Shown here: positions 36,867 through 45,637 of the stretch, one piece after another
How positions within the stretch are numbered: the stretch's first letter is position 1
Layout: each line of letters starts with the position of its first letter
Origin: Atopostipes sp963558565
Lineage (GTDB): Bacteria > Bacillota > Bacilli > Lactobacillales > Carnobacteriaceae_A
Assembly: GCA_963558565.1 (NCBI GenBank)
Contig: CAUWGX010000007.1
Location: 23,038 to 87,037 of the forward strand
Length of the DNA: 64,000 bases
Direction: 5' to 3'
The notes under the pieces: generated by a model
Seen by the model: the letters and a program-made list of their open reading frames with translations, nothing else
Databases searched by the model: none
What the model was told of the DNA's origin: nothing
Position numbers and translations under genes: made by a program

Positions 36867-38057
36867 TTATCCCTCTTCTTCTGCTGCTTGTTGGTTATCT
36901 TCCTCTTCATCGTAAAAATCATAATTATACTTTACCCACTCAAAGAATAAATTCCAAAAGACACGTAAAACGCCAAATCCTGGAACGGCTAAGATAAGCC
37001 CCATAAAGCCAAATAAACTTCCTGAAACAAGTAATATAAATAAAATGACCAACGGGTGAATATCTAAACGATTTCCAAGAATTTGTGGACTGACTACTCG
37101 TCCCTCAACGGTTTGTTCAACCATTAGTACTATCATAACCTGAACAAGCTTCCATGGCGAGATAAATGCTCCAATAATCAATGCGGGCACTGAAGCCATA
37201 ATTGAACCTAAATAAGGAATCAAGTTTAAAACACCCGCTAAGATTGATAATACCAAAGCATAGTCTAAACCAATCAGGCGGTAACCTATGTAAAACATAA
37301 CCGACACAGCCAAAGCCACCAATAACTCACCCCGCACATAAGAACCAATTTGGTAACTGATCTGGGTCATTAATTTAGAAACAACAGAGCGAGCACGTGT
37401 GGGTGTTAAATTCATCAAACCTTGTTTAAATCGTTCGCGGTCTGCCAACAAGTAATATAAAACAAAAGGCATTGTCACGATGGTGACTGCTATGCGTGCA
37501 ATCCCCCCAAATAGACTACCAATACTATCAAGCGTCACTGTAAATAGATTCGTAATATGCGTCGAAACTCGTTCGAGTATATTTGTCGCTTGTAATTCGC
37601 GGTAAATCTGTGCCGACCATTCCGTGTTCATCAATTCTTGGACTTGAGCCAGAACTGAATTCCAGATATCCGGGAAGTTTTCGACCAATGCTTCCACTTG
37701 TCTCTGAATCCCTGGAATTAGAAAGGTAATCGCTAACGCAATAATGAGAATAATGCCGATAAAGACTAACAAGATCGCTATTTTTCGCGAAACGCCTTTA
37801 CTTTCTAAAAAGTCTACCATGGGTTTAAGTAAATAATAAAAAAGAACGCCAAAAACAATCGGTGAACCAATAATAGAAAGGATTTGGCCCACAAATGTAA
37901 ATAGATGTGAAATCTCAGAAAAAATAAAAATAGTTAAAAATAACAACATCGCGATCAATATTACTGCCACAAATCTATTATCAACCACATATCGCCAAAA
38001 CCAAGTATCTGTAATGGGATGTTCTCTATTCATTCTTCTTTCTTTTTGTTTTTCCAT
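36867..38057 (-). CDS. AI-2E family transporter (UPF0118)
   Basis: Membrane permease with about eight helices and the central amphipathic region typical of the family; the C-terminal part contains VLNLIPYLGSIMASVPALIIG and PQILGNRLDIHPLVILF, both hallmark motifs. The tail is very acidic. Members export AI-2-like compounds or exchange Na/H ions; the sequence does not say which. ATG 38057 follows GAGGAG at a long distance; an ATG at 38033 is an alternative. Divergent from pgl; a TG-C-TAAAAT box lies at 38091-38099. Confidence 0.85.
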   Translation of the reverse strand: MEKQKERRMNREHPITDTWFWRYVVDNRFVAVILIAMLLFLTIFIFSEISHLFTFVGQILSIIGSPIVFGVLFYYLLKPMVDFLESKGVSRKIAILLVFIGIILIIALAITFLIPGIQRQVEALVENFPDIWNSVLAQVQELMNTEWSAQIYRELQATNILERVSTHITNLFTVTLDSIGSLFGGIARIAVTIVTMPFVLYYLLADRERFKQGLMNLTPTRARSVVSKLMTQISYQIGSYVRGELLVALAVSVMFYIGYRLIGLDYALVLSILAGVLNLIPYLGSIMASVPALIIGAFISPWKLVQVMIVLMVEQTVEGRVVSPQILGNRLDIHPLVILFILLVSGSLFGFMGLILAVPGFGVLRVFWNLFFEWVKYNYDFYDEEEDNQQAAEEEG

Positions 38058-38172
38058 CTACTCATCCACTCCTCATGATTCGTTACTTGTATTTTAGCAC
38101 ATGATTTTTACAATAGCTTATGATTTCTATGTTTTCCGAAATAATTTTACGCAGAGTTCGTTAGTTGTTTCA

Positions 38173-38202
38173 TTGTATGAATGAAGGCAATTTTGTTATA
38201 CT
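38173..38202 (+). promoter_or_regulatory. pgl promoter
   Basis: -35 TTGTAT (38173-38178), 18-base spacer, extended -10 TGTTATACT with the box at 38197-38202. Confidence 0.7.
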
Positions 38203-38241
38203 AGCACTGGAACGTAAATTTTATGAGGAGGAATTTTATCG

Positions 38242-39273
38242 ATGTCCATTGAATTATTATTAGGTACATATACCCGAAGAGTAAGTGACGGTATTTATAC
38301 CATCGAATTAAATACAGAGACGCAAGCATTAGAGAACCTCTCTTTACTTGCCGAAGTTGGAAGCCCAACTTATTTAGATACCAATGAGGATAAAAGCATT
38401 ATTTATACCATTGTGAATGAAAATGACGAAGGCGGGATTGCTTCTCTTGTAAAACAAGCGGATGGTACTTATACACGAAAAGATCAAGTTATGGCAGCAG
38501 GTGCTCCCCCTTGTTATGTCGCATACGATAAAAATCGTGAACTAGTCTATACGGCTAACTACCATAAAGGAGAAGTGACTGTTTATAAAACAGATGCGGA
38601 AGGAAACTTGGAATTAACAGATGTTGACGTGCATTCTGGAAGTTCAGTTCATGAAAATCAAGATGCTCCGCATGCCCATTACACGAACTTAACCCCTGAT
38701 GAAAAATACATGGTCGCTTGTGATTTAGGAACAGACGAAGTGTACACCTATGAAGTAAGTGCTGAAGGAAAATTGACGGAAGTTGCTCGTTTGGAAGTCG
38801 CTCCAGGAACAGGGCCTCGTCATTTAGTCTTCCATCCAACATTAGATATCGCTTATATCTTTGGCGAGTTAAGCAGTGATGTCGTCGTTGTAAGTTATGA
38901 TGCAGACACAGGAAAATTTGAAATTATCCAAACGATTTCGACTATCCCAGCTGATCATACTTCATTTAACGGCGGAGCAGCTATTCGCATTTCGAGCGAT
39001 GGTAAATTTGTCTATGCTTCGAATCGTGGACATGACTCCCTAGCGATTTTCGCAACAGATACCGACGGAAAATTAACTTTGGTTAATTACACACCTACTG
39101 AAGGTGAAACGCCACGTGACTTTAATTTAGATCCTTCTGAAAAATATGTCATTGTGGGCCATCAAGATTCAGACAATTTAACGCTATTCGAAAGAAACGC
39201 AGAAGACGGTACTTTAACGCTTTTAGAAAAAGATGTAGAAGCACCTGAAGTTGTTTGTATTGCTCACGGATAA
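38242..39273 (+). CDS. pgl: 6-phosphogluconolactonase, YkgB/lactonase family
   Basis: Seven-bladed beta-propeller lactonase of the oxidative pentose phosphate pathway, hydrolysing 6-phosphogluconolactone. Repeated blade motifs are visible (SPTYLDTNEDKSIIYT, PCYVAYDKNRELVYTANY, GPRHLVFHPTLDIAYI, AIRISSDGKFVYASNRG), with the conserved HAH in DAPHAHYTNLTPD. 343 residues. GAGGAGG precedes the ATG. Monocistronic. Confidence 0.9.
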   Translation: MSIELLLGTYTRRVSDGIYTIELNTETQALENLSLLAEVGSPTYLDTNEDKSIIYTIVNENDEGGIASLVKQADGTYTRKDQVMAAGAPPCYVAYDKNRELVYTANYHKGEVTVYKTDAEGNLELTDVDVHSGSSVHENQDAPHAHYTNLTPDEKYMVACDLGTDEVYTYEVSAEGKLTEVARLEVAPGTGPRHLVFHPTLDIAYIFGELSSDVVVVSYDADTGKFEIIQTISTIPADHTSFNGGAAIRISSDGKFVYASNRGHDSLAIFATDTDGKLTLVNYTPTEGETPRDFNLDPSEKYVIVGHQDSDNLTLFERNAEDGTLTLLEKDVEAPEVVCIAHG

Positions 39274-39377
39274 GTTTTTCGAAAATCCGTTTCGTTGTTT
39301 CACCCCATAAGAGACGAATAGATGAGAAGTTCAGGCCATTAATAAAAATCAATTGTCGGTAAGGGACAATTTTACAT

Positions 39378-39423
39378 GAAAAAAGTGTTAGATCAGGATA
39401 ATTCCTTTTCTAACACTTTTTTC
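39378..39423. terminator. bidirectional terminator between pgl and the PTS IIA gene
   Basis: AAAAAGTGTTAGA pairs with TCTAACACTTTTT; runs of T follow on both strands. A smaller AATTGTC/GACAATT hairpin precedes it at 39349-39371. Confidence 0.8.
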
Positions 39424-39445
39424 TTATCTCTTAAATAACCCGCAA

Positions 39446-39940
39446 TTAAGTAGAACTGATTTCTCCAACCACTTCACCTTGAGCTGTTACACCTGTTTTT
39501 GAAAGGTTGTAATTTTCTACTGTATCCATATTTGTAAAGACTACAATGATTGTATCTGGTTTATCTGCTTCTTCTAAAGCAGCAAGATCAACCGTTGCTA
39601 ATAATGTATCGGCCGACACTTTATCTCCTTCAGAAACATGAATTTCAAAAGGTCCTCCTTCAAGTTCCACTGTGTCGACTCCAATGTGGACCAGGACTTC
39701 AATCCCATTGTCTAATTCTAATCCCAGCGCGTGATTTGTTGGGAAAATAGAAACAACTTTTCCTTCGATTGGTGAATAGACTTGCCCATTTTCTGGTTCG
39801 ACACCGAAACCATCTCCCATCATTTTTTGGGAGAATACTGGATCCGATACTTCTTCTAATGGAATGACTTCGCCTTCGACAGGGTTGTAAAGTTCTGCGT
39901 CTTTATTTCCGCCTCTTTTCAAAAAATCAAAAAGTGCCAT
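39446..39940 (-). CDS. glucose-type PTS EIIA protein
   Basis: Stand-alone IIA(Glc) domain of 164 residues. Active-site pair His70 (FPTNHALGLEL) and phospho-accepting His85 (VLVHIGVDTVEL), with FSQKMMGDGFGVEP near the start. It takes phosphate from HPr and would serve IIBC permeases that lack their own IIA. ATG 39940 has AGGGA five bases upstream; six further in-frame residues upstream are not used. The next gene upstream is an unrelated membrane protein. Confidence 0.9.
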   Translation of the reverse strand: MALFDFLKRGGNKDAELYNPVEGEVIPLEEVSDPVFSQKMMGDGFGVEPENGQVYSPIEGKVVSIFPTNHALGLELDNGIEVLVHIGVDTVELEGGPFEIHVSEGDKVSADTLLATVDLAALEEADKPDTIIVVFTNMDTVENYNLSKTGVTAQGEVVGEISST

Positions 39941-39984
39941 TAATATCCCTACTTTCAATTATTTTATTTCTACTTTTATTATAA

Positions 39985-40467
39985 TCAAATTAACGCAAAT
40001 TGACTAATAATAGCTAGTATCGTTAACACTAAAACAGTGATGGTTAAAATAAATAACGTTTTTGGTTGGAAGTACCATTTTTCTGCTTCTTCCGCTGAAA
40101 CCATCTCTGGCTTCATTCGATAAGGTAACTTGTACCAAACAAAAAGCGCTAATATCAATCCAAAGATATTTTGGATTAAAAATTGCTGTACAGCTGCAAT
40201 TTTTAAAACTCTATCTGCTACACCGGTTCGAGAACGTTCTAGGGGAGGGGTTTGAATAAGAATACCTGCAAAAGCCAGATTAAGTAATTGAAAGAAAATA
40301 TTGTAAACATCTCCTAATTCAAGAGCTGCTCCCTCGACCCCTTCCACCATATTTGGCACAACAAATAAAAAATAAAAGGTGGGGATTAATACCCAATACC
40401 ATTGCAAAATGTTCCAAAATGTAGTGTTTGGGTTCTCATTCGGTGTCTTTTTACGTTCAAATGCCAC
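39985..40467 (-). CDS. unknown four-helix membrane protein
   Basis: I do not recognise this family. The 160 residues start with a hydrophilic stretch (to about residue 15) and contain four predicted membrane helices (about 22-42, 55-72, 88-112 and 133-158), with an acidic loop EMVSAEEAEKW before the last. It starts at GTG 40467 with GAGGAGG nine bases upstream, and ends 44 bases before the PTS IIA gene, so the two could be co-transcribed. Confidence 0.65.
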   Translation of the reverse strand: MAFERKKTPNENPNTTFWNILQWYWVLIPTFYFLFVVPNMVEGVEGAALELGDVYNIFFQLLNLAFAGILIQTPPLERSRTGVADRVLKIAAVQQFLIQNIFGLILALFVWYKLPYRMKPEMVSAEEAEKWYFQPKTLFILTITVLVLTILAIISQFALI

Positions 40468-40627
40468 GAGTCTTGTCCTCCTCTACTCTATCTTTCATTA
40501 TAACTTTACAACAGATTCATTACCATTAAAAATTTGTTTTTTCATAAATTCGACATATTTTACGTATAAGTGTTGCGCTCGTTCTTTAGATCCCCCTTTT
40601 GTTTAAAGATCTGTAATATATTTAAAT

Positions 40628-40656
40628 TTGACAACAAAATCATTTCTCTCTATAAA
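40628..40656 (+). promoter_or_regulatory. uppP promoter
   Basis: Consensus -35 TTGACA (40628-40633), 17-base spacer, -10 TATAAA (40651-40656). The leader is about 125 bases and includes a second TATAAT at 40674-40679 without a matching -35. The rest of the 321-base gap (40468-40788) shows no gene. Confidence 0.8.
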
Positions 40657-40788
40657 TTCTTCCTTTTTAGTTGTATAATATTTGCATTGTGTAAAATAAT
40701 TTATTTTAAATAAAACTTGAAATCTTTTTGGTTTTTGTATCCATATAGAGTATCATTTCAAGTAAATAGAATTTAGGAGTGATTTTGC

Positions 40789-41607
40789 TTGTTGTTAGAA
40801 ATAATTAAGTCCATCATATTGGGGATTGTCCAAGGGATTACAGAATGGCTCCCCATCAGTAGTACGGGACACATGATTTTGGTGGATGAATTTTTAGTAC
40901 TTAACCAAACGCCTGCTTTTAAGGAAATGTATTTTGTGGTTATCCAGCTGGCGTCTGTTTTGGCGGTCATCTTACTTTATTTTAAACGATTGAATCCATT
41001 TATGCAGCCCAATAAAGAAGCAGAAAAACGAACTTGGAATATTTGGATTAAAGTCCTTGTTGGTGTTATTCCAGTGGGGATCATCGGTTTACTATTTGAA
41101 GACGTTGTGAACGACTACTTCTTTAACTGGAAAACAGTAGCGATTGCTTTAATTGTGTATGGTATTGCATTTATTTTAATCGAACGCTGGAACAAAACCC
41201 GTACCCTTCCTATAAAAAGCTGGGATTCCTTTTCCTATAAAAGTGCTTTTCAAGTAGGACTTTTCCAAATCCTTTCATTGATCCCTGGAACTTCTCGTTC
41301 AGGCTCAACTATTATGGGAGGAATCTTACTCGGAACGGACCGTCCAATTGCTGCGGAATTTTCTTTCTTTATGTCAATTCCCGTCATGCTCGGGGCTAGT
41401 CTAGTGAAATTGCTTGGTTTTGGTTTTAGCTTCACGCCGGAAGAATTAATTATTCTAGCCGCTGGATGTATCACATCCTTTGTCGTGTCTATTTACGCCA
41501 TTAAATTCTTAATGAATTATATTCAGAAAAATGACTTCAGTTCATTTGGTTGGTACCGAATCGTTGTTGGTCTTCTTGTGATTGCCTATTTTGGTTTTAT
41601 CGCATAA
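40789..41607 (+). CDS. uppP: undecaprenyl-diphosphatase (bacitracin resistance protein)
   Basis: Membrane phosphatase that recycles undecaprenyl pyrophosphate to the monophosphate lipid carrier for wall synthesis. BacA/UppP motifs are intact: GITEWLPISSTGHMIL with the catalytic glutamate and serines, and PGTSRSGSTIMGG. About eight helices, 272 residues. Starts with TTG nine bases after AGGAG. Confidence 0.95.
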   Translation: MLLEIIKSIILGIVQGITEWLPISSTGHMILVDEFLVLNQTPAFKEMYFVVIQLASVLAVILLYFKRLNPFMQPNKEAEKRTWNIWIKVLVGVIPVGIIGLLFEDVVNDYFFNWKTVAIALIVYGIAFILIERWNKTRTLPIKSWDSFSYKSAFQVGLFQILSLIPGTSRSGSTIMGGILLGTDRPIAAEFSFFMSIPVMLGASLVKLLGFGFSFTPEELIILAAGCITSFVVSIYAIKFLMNYIQKNDFSSFGWYRIVVGLLVIAYFGFIA

Positions 41608-41636
41608 GTTTCCAGCTTTTATATCGAATATTTAGA

Positions 41637-41667
41637 GAATGTAGTTTCCCGACTACATTCTTTTTTT
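41637..41667 (+). terminator. uppP terminator
   Basis: GAATGTAGT pairs with ACTACATTC across a 6-base loop, followed by seven T. Confidence 0.9.
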
Positions 41668-41708
41668 ATTGGTTTTTGAAAGGAACGATTGCGAAAGGAT
41701 CAAATGCT

Positions 41709-41757
41709 TTTAAAAATAAAAAGCAGCTAAAACGGTGAGTTTCCTCACGCTTTAGCT
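41709..41757 (-). terminator. terminator of the glycogen operon
   Basis: Minus strand AGCTAAAGCGTGAG pairs with CTCACCGTTTTAGCT (one bulge), then GCTTTTTATTTTT. It ends the operon directly after glgA, with no glgP following. Confidence 0.8.
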
Positions 41758-41789
41758 ACTTTATAAAATCCTTAGTCAGTTATTGTTGA

Positions 41790-43235
41790 TTATGAATTAA
41801 CGGCTAGTTTTTCATATTGTTCTATATATGCCTCCGCCGCACTTTCCCAACTATAGTCTTTTTCCATCGCTTGCCGGATTAAATTCTGCCATTGTTTAGG
41901 ATAGTCATAAAAAATAGTCAGCGCATGATCAATGGTGTTCATCATAGTATAAGCATCGAAATCATAAAAGCTAAAACCTGTGCCTTCACCTGTTACATGA
42001 TGATAGGGAATAACAGTATCTGCTAAACCACCTACTTCGTGCACGATAGGCAAGGTCCCATAGCGCATCGAATTCATTTGGCTTAGACCACAAGGCTCGA
42101 ATTCTGAAGGCATCAAAAACATATCACACCCAGCATAAATGAGTTGCGCCAACTCAACATCAAAATCAATAATCCCTTTAAATTTGTCGGGATACTTTTC
42201 TGTAAAGTAACGAAAGGCTTCTTCAAAATAAGGTTTGCCCGTACCCAGTAAAACAATTTGTACTTCTCGGTAGGTCAGCAACTCATCTAGACTATCAATA
42301 ATCAATTGAATACCTTTTTGCTCATCTAGACGCGTTACGACACCCATTAATGCTATTTCTTCATCTACCGGCAAGCCGACTTGTTCTTGTAAAGCGGCTT
42401 TATCCGTCGCTTTCCCTGCTAAATCTTTGATTGAAAATGTTGCCGGGATCGTCTTATCTTCTTCTGGATTGTATGTATCATAGTCAATACCGTTTAAAAG
42501 ACCCACTAATTTCCCGCTTACTCGCTGTAAATCTTCTTCAAGACCCATCCCAAATTCAGGGGTTTGGATTTCTTGCGCATACGTTGGACTGACAGTCGTC
42601 ACCAAGTCAGAGTAGTAGATTCCGCCTTTTAAAAAGCTGACATTATTATAATATTTCAGTCCTTGTTCATGAAAAGCATTATACCCAATCCCAAACAAGT
42701 CATCTAAGACCACTTGATCATAAATGCCTTGAAACATCAAATTATGGATGGTTAAAACAGTCCGGATTTGTGCAAATTTATTGATCCAATGGTATTTATC
42801 TTTTAACAACACAGGGATTACAGCAGTCTGCCAATCATTCACATGAAATATTTCTGGAATATAGTCTGTTTTCTCTAACATTTCAATCGCTGCTAGCTGA
42901 AAGAAAGCAAATCGTTCAGCTTCATCCTCAAAGCCATATAAACTTTCCCGATCAAAATAATAAAGATTATCAATAAAGTAGTACGTCACCTGGTCTTTAA
43001 CCAATTGTTTGATTCCACAATAAACATTGCGCCACCCAACTTCAACCGTAAAATTCGTAACGTCTTCCAGCTGTTGTTTGAATTCTTCAGGCATTTGTTG
43101 GACAAAATAAGGCAATACCACACGAACTTCGTGCCCTTGTTTAGCGAGTTCTTTGGGCAGGGCTCCTAGTACATCTCCTAGACCACCCGTTTTAAAAAAT
43201 GGTGCACATTCTGTCGCTGCAAATAATAATTTCAT
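41790..43235 (-). CDS. glgA: glycogen synthase
   Basis: GT5 ADP-glucose glycosyltransferase that elongates the alpha-1,4 glucan. ADP-glucose loop FFKTGGLGDV near residue 18 and the C-terminal EPCGLSQMNSMRYGTLPIV. 481 residues. The ATG at 43235 follows AAGGA at the end of glgD; the ATG at 43244 sits on that site and is rejected. Last gene of the operon. Confidence 0.95.
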   Translation of the reverse strand: MKLLFAATECAPFFKTGGLGDVLGALPKELAKQGHEVRVVLPYFVQQMPEEFKQQLEDVTNFTVEVGWRNVYCGIKQLVKDQVTYYFIDNLYYFDRESLYGFEDEAERFAFFQLAAIEMLEKTDYIPEIFHVNDWQTAVIPVLLKDKYHWINKFAQIRTVLTIHNLMFQGIYDQVVLDDLFGIGYNAFHEQGLKYYNNVSFLKGGIYYSDLVTTVSPTYAQEIQTPEFGMGLEEDLQRVSGKLVGLLNGIDYDTYNPEEDKTIPATFSIKDLAGKATDKAALQEQVGLPVDEEIALMGVVTRLDEQKGIQLIIDSLDELLTYREVQIVLLGTGKPYFEEAFRYFTEKYPDKFKGIIDFDVELAQLIYAGCDMFLMPSEFEPCGLSQMNSMRYGTLPIVHEVGGLADTVIPYHHVTGEGTGFSFYDFDAYTMMNTIDHALTIFYDYPKQWQNLIRQAMEKDYSWESAAEAYIEQYEKLAVNS

Positions 43236-43240
43236 CGCTT

Positions 43241-44419
43241 TCATCCTTCCACTATTTCGCCGGAAGAAAGTACTCGGGCCTCTTTTGGCACGACAATAGG
43301 TTGTTCCGGTGTTCCTTCTAGTTTTGCGCCTTTTTCAACACGCACTCGTTTGTCTAAAATTACATAATTTAAAGTCGCTTCTTCATCCACAAAACAACTT
43401 TGTAAAACAATGGAATTTTTAACCACTGCATGTTGGCAAATCGTATTTCTTCGAGATAAGAGCGAATTTTCCACATGACCATAAATCTCACTATCATTCG
43501 CGAAAAGGGAATTTGACACTTCAGAATCTTTTCCATAATAAGTAGGTGCTGAATTTTTAGATTTTGTAAGCACTGGAGACTCTCGGTAAAATAAGGCATT
43601 GAAATTCTCTTCATCTAACATGTCCATATTGGCTTCAAAATAACTTTTGATATCTTCAATCGCTTTTAAATAACCTGTATATTCATAACCATTGAGCGAA
43701 GTATAATTATTTTCAATCGCTAGTTTTAAAATATTTTCAACGGATACAAATAAATTTTCAGCGCGTAATTTATTGATATAATCTAAAACGACTTCTGTTC
43801 GAGCTAATAGAAAATCAAGCCCGAAAGCGACCGTTCTCGAATCATAGGGGATTTCTTTGAGCGGAACGACTTTTTCAATCTCAATTCCATTGGCTGAATT
43901 TAATTGATAACTCGAATAAACCGTATCCTGCCGCACTTCATCCCGTGGAATCTTCTTATAAGCGACAGTGATATCACTATTTTTATCTAAATGATAAGTA
44001 AACATCGCTTCGATTTGTAAATTGACTAAGATTCGAGATCCAGACAAAATCACATATTCAGCCTTGGATTTTTTCAAATAATTTATATGATCATTATAAT
44101 AATCGGCACTATATTTTCCGCCCTCTTCATGCGTGGTTTTTAAATCAATTTGTGAGTGTGTAAAAACTCCACCACCTGCTAAATTATCCAAGCCCCAAGC
44201 TGTTCCTGAACGAATGTGATCATACAATGAACGACCCGAACCGGACATGAATAAAGCTGCAGACCTTGTTTCAGCATTTGATAGACTGGAAAACGGGAAA
44301 TCAATCAAACGGTAACGACAAGCAAAGGGTAAAGATGCAACCGGTCGTCTTTTGGTTAAGGGCAGTAAGTCTTTTTCATTTTCAATCAAATTAAGTATCG
44401 CGGCATATTTAGTCTTCAT
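43241..44419 (-). CDS. glgD: glucose-1-phosphate adenylyltransferase regulatory subunit
   Basis: Non-catalytic partner of GlgC. It has the overall fold (N-terminal nucleotidyltransferase, C-terminal left-handed helix), but the N-terminal GGxGxRL pyrophosphorylase loop is replaced (AAILNLIENEKDLLPLTKRRP), as in B. subtilis GlgD. 392 residues; overlaps glgC by 11 bases. Confidence 0.93.
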   Translation of the reverse strand: MKTKYAAILNLIENEKDLLPLTKRRPVASLPFACRYRLIDFPFSSLSNAETRSAALFMSGSGRSLYDHIRSGTAWGLDNLAGGGVFTHSQIDLKTTHEEGGKYSADYYNDHINYLKKSKAEYVILSGSRILVNLQIEAMFTYHLDKNSDITVAYKKIPRDEVRQDTVYSSYQLNSANGIEIEKVVPLKEIPYDSRTVAFGLDFLLARTEVVLDYINKLRAENLFVSVENILKLAIENNYTSLNGYEYTGYLKAIEDIKSYFEANMDMLDEENFNALFYRESPVLTKSKNSAPTYYGKDSEVSNSLFANDSEIYGHVENSLLSRRNTICQHAVVKNSIVLQSCFVDEEATLNYVILDKRVRVEKGAKLEGTPEQPIVVPKEARVLSSGEIVEG

Positions 44420-45554
44420 CTGTATAGCCCCCTATTTTTTCGCCATTCCCAACAACAGCAATTTTCCCAAGCTCACCCACTAATTCAGCGCCGTCATAAA
44501 TGTTCGCATTTTCTCCAATAATGGCTTTTTCGATATGGCAATTTTCGCCAATGACAGTACCTGGCATAATGACGCTATCTTTCACAACACTTCCTTTACC
44601 TACTTTAACATTATTACTTAAAATTGAGTGCTCAACATCGCCCGCTACATAACAACCATCTGTAATCATAGAATCATGAACTTCAGCGGTTTTCGTAATT
44701 TGTTGCGGAGTAGTATTCTGCATTTTTGAATAAATACGCCAAGAGGAGTCGCGAATATTTAATTCATGGTGAGGATCTAAGAACTCCATATTGGCTTCCC
44801 AGAGACTTTCAATGGTCCCGACATCTTTCCAATACCCTTCAAAGTTATAAGCATAAACAGCCTCACTGTTTCTTAAATAAGTCGGAATCACATGATGTCC
44901 AAAATCACTAAATTCCGTCCCTTTAGCGGCATTGTCTTTTAAGTATTTCTTTAATCGTTTCCATGTAAATATATAAATCCCCATTGAAGCAAGGTTTGAT
45001 TTGGGTTCTGCTGGTTTTTCTTCAAATTCAACAATTCTGCCCGTTTCATCGGTATTCATAATCCCAAAACGAGAAGCTTCTTCCCACGGAACCTCCATGA
45101 CCGCTATGGTTAACAATGCATTCTTTTCTTTATGAAAATCAATCATCGCTTCATAGTCCATTTTATAGATGTGATCTCCAGATAAAATAACAACGACTTC
45201 AGGATCATACATATCAATAAAATCAATGTTTTGATAAATGGCATGTGCGGTACCTTTAAAAAACTTTTCACCATCAACACTTGAATACGGCTGTAAGATA
45301 GTGGCGCCACCTTTGTGCCGATTGAGCCCCCAATTTTCTCCATTCCCCACATGTTCGTTTAAAACAAGCGGCTGGTATTGGGTAACAACGCCTACAGTAT
45401 TAATATTTGAGTTGGCGCTGTTTGATAAAGCAAAATCAATAATGCGATAATTTCCTCCAAAAGGGACAGCTGGTTTTGCGGTTTGTTTAGTTAATTTGCC
45501 TAAGCGTGAACCTTGTCCTCCAGCTAATATCATTGCTACTGCATCTGTCTTCAT
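44409..45554 (-). CDS. glgC: glucose-1-phosphate adenylyltransferase
   Basis: Catalytic subunit producing ADP-glucose, the committed step of glycogen synthesis. Loop ILAGGQGSRLGKLT, substrate motifs FEEKPAEPKSNLASMGIYIF and SGDHIYKMDY, and a C-terminal hexapeptide-repeat domain. 381 residues. It follows glgB after 83 bases. Confidence 0.96.
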   Translation of the reverse strand: MKTDAVAMILAGGQGSRLGKLTKQTAKPAVPFGGNYRIIDFALSNSANSNINTVGVVTQYQPLVLNEHVGNGENWGLNRHKGGATILQPYSSVDGEKFFKGTAHAIYQNIDFIDMYDPEVVVILSGDHIYKMDYEAMIDFHKEKNALLTIAVMEVPWEEASRFGIMNTDETGRIVEFEEKPAEPKSNLASMGIYIFTWKRLKKYLKDNAAKGTEFSDFGHHVIPTYLRNSEAVYAYNFEGYWKDVGTIESLWEANMEFLDPHHELNIRDSSWRIYSKMQNTTPQQITKTAEVHDSMITDGCYVAGDVEHSILSNNVKVGKGSVVKDSVIMPGTVIGENCHIEKAIIGENANIYDGAELVGELGKIAVVGNGEKIGGYTDED

Positions 45555-45637
45555 GTTTTGCCACTCCTTTGCTCTTCGCTTCTACCTACTTTTCAACATT
45601 TTGTTCTTCACCTCAATAATTGTTAAGAGATCCTTTC

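Noticed and set aside
43241..44419. Pseudogene copy of glgC
   Set aside because: The lost pyrophosphorylase loop is characteristic of the regulatory subunit GlgD; the frame is intact and coupled to glgC.
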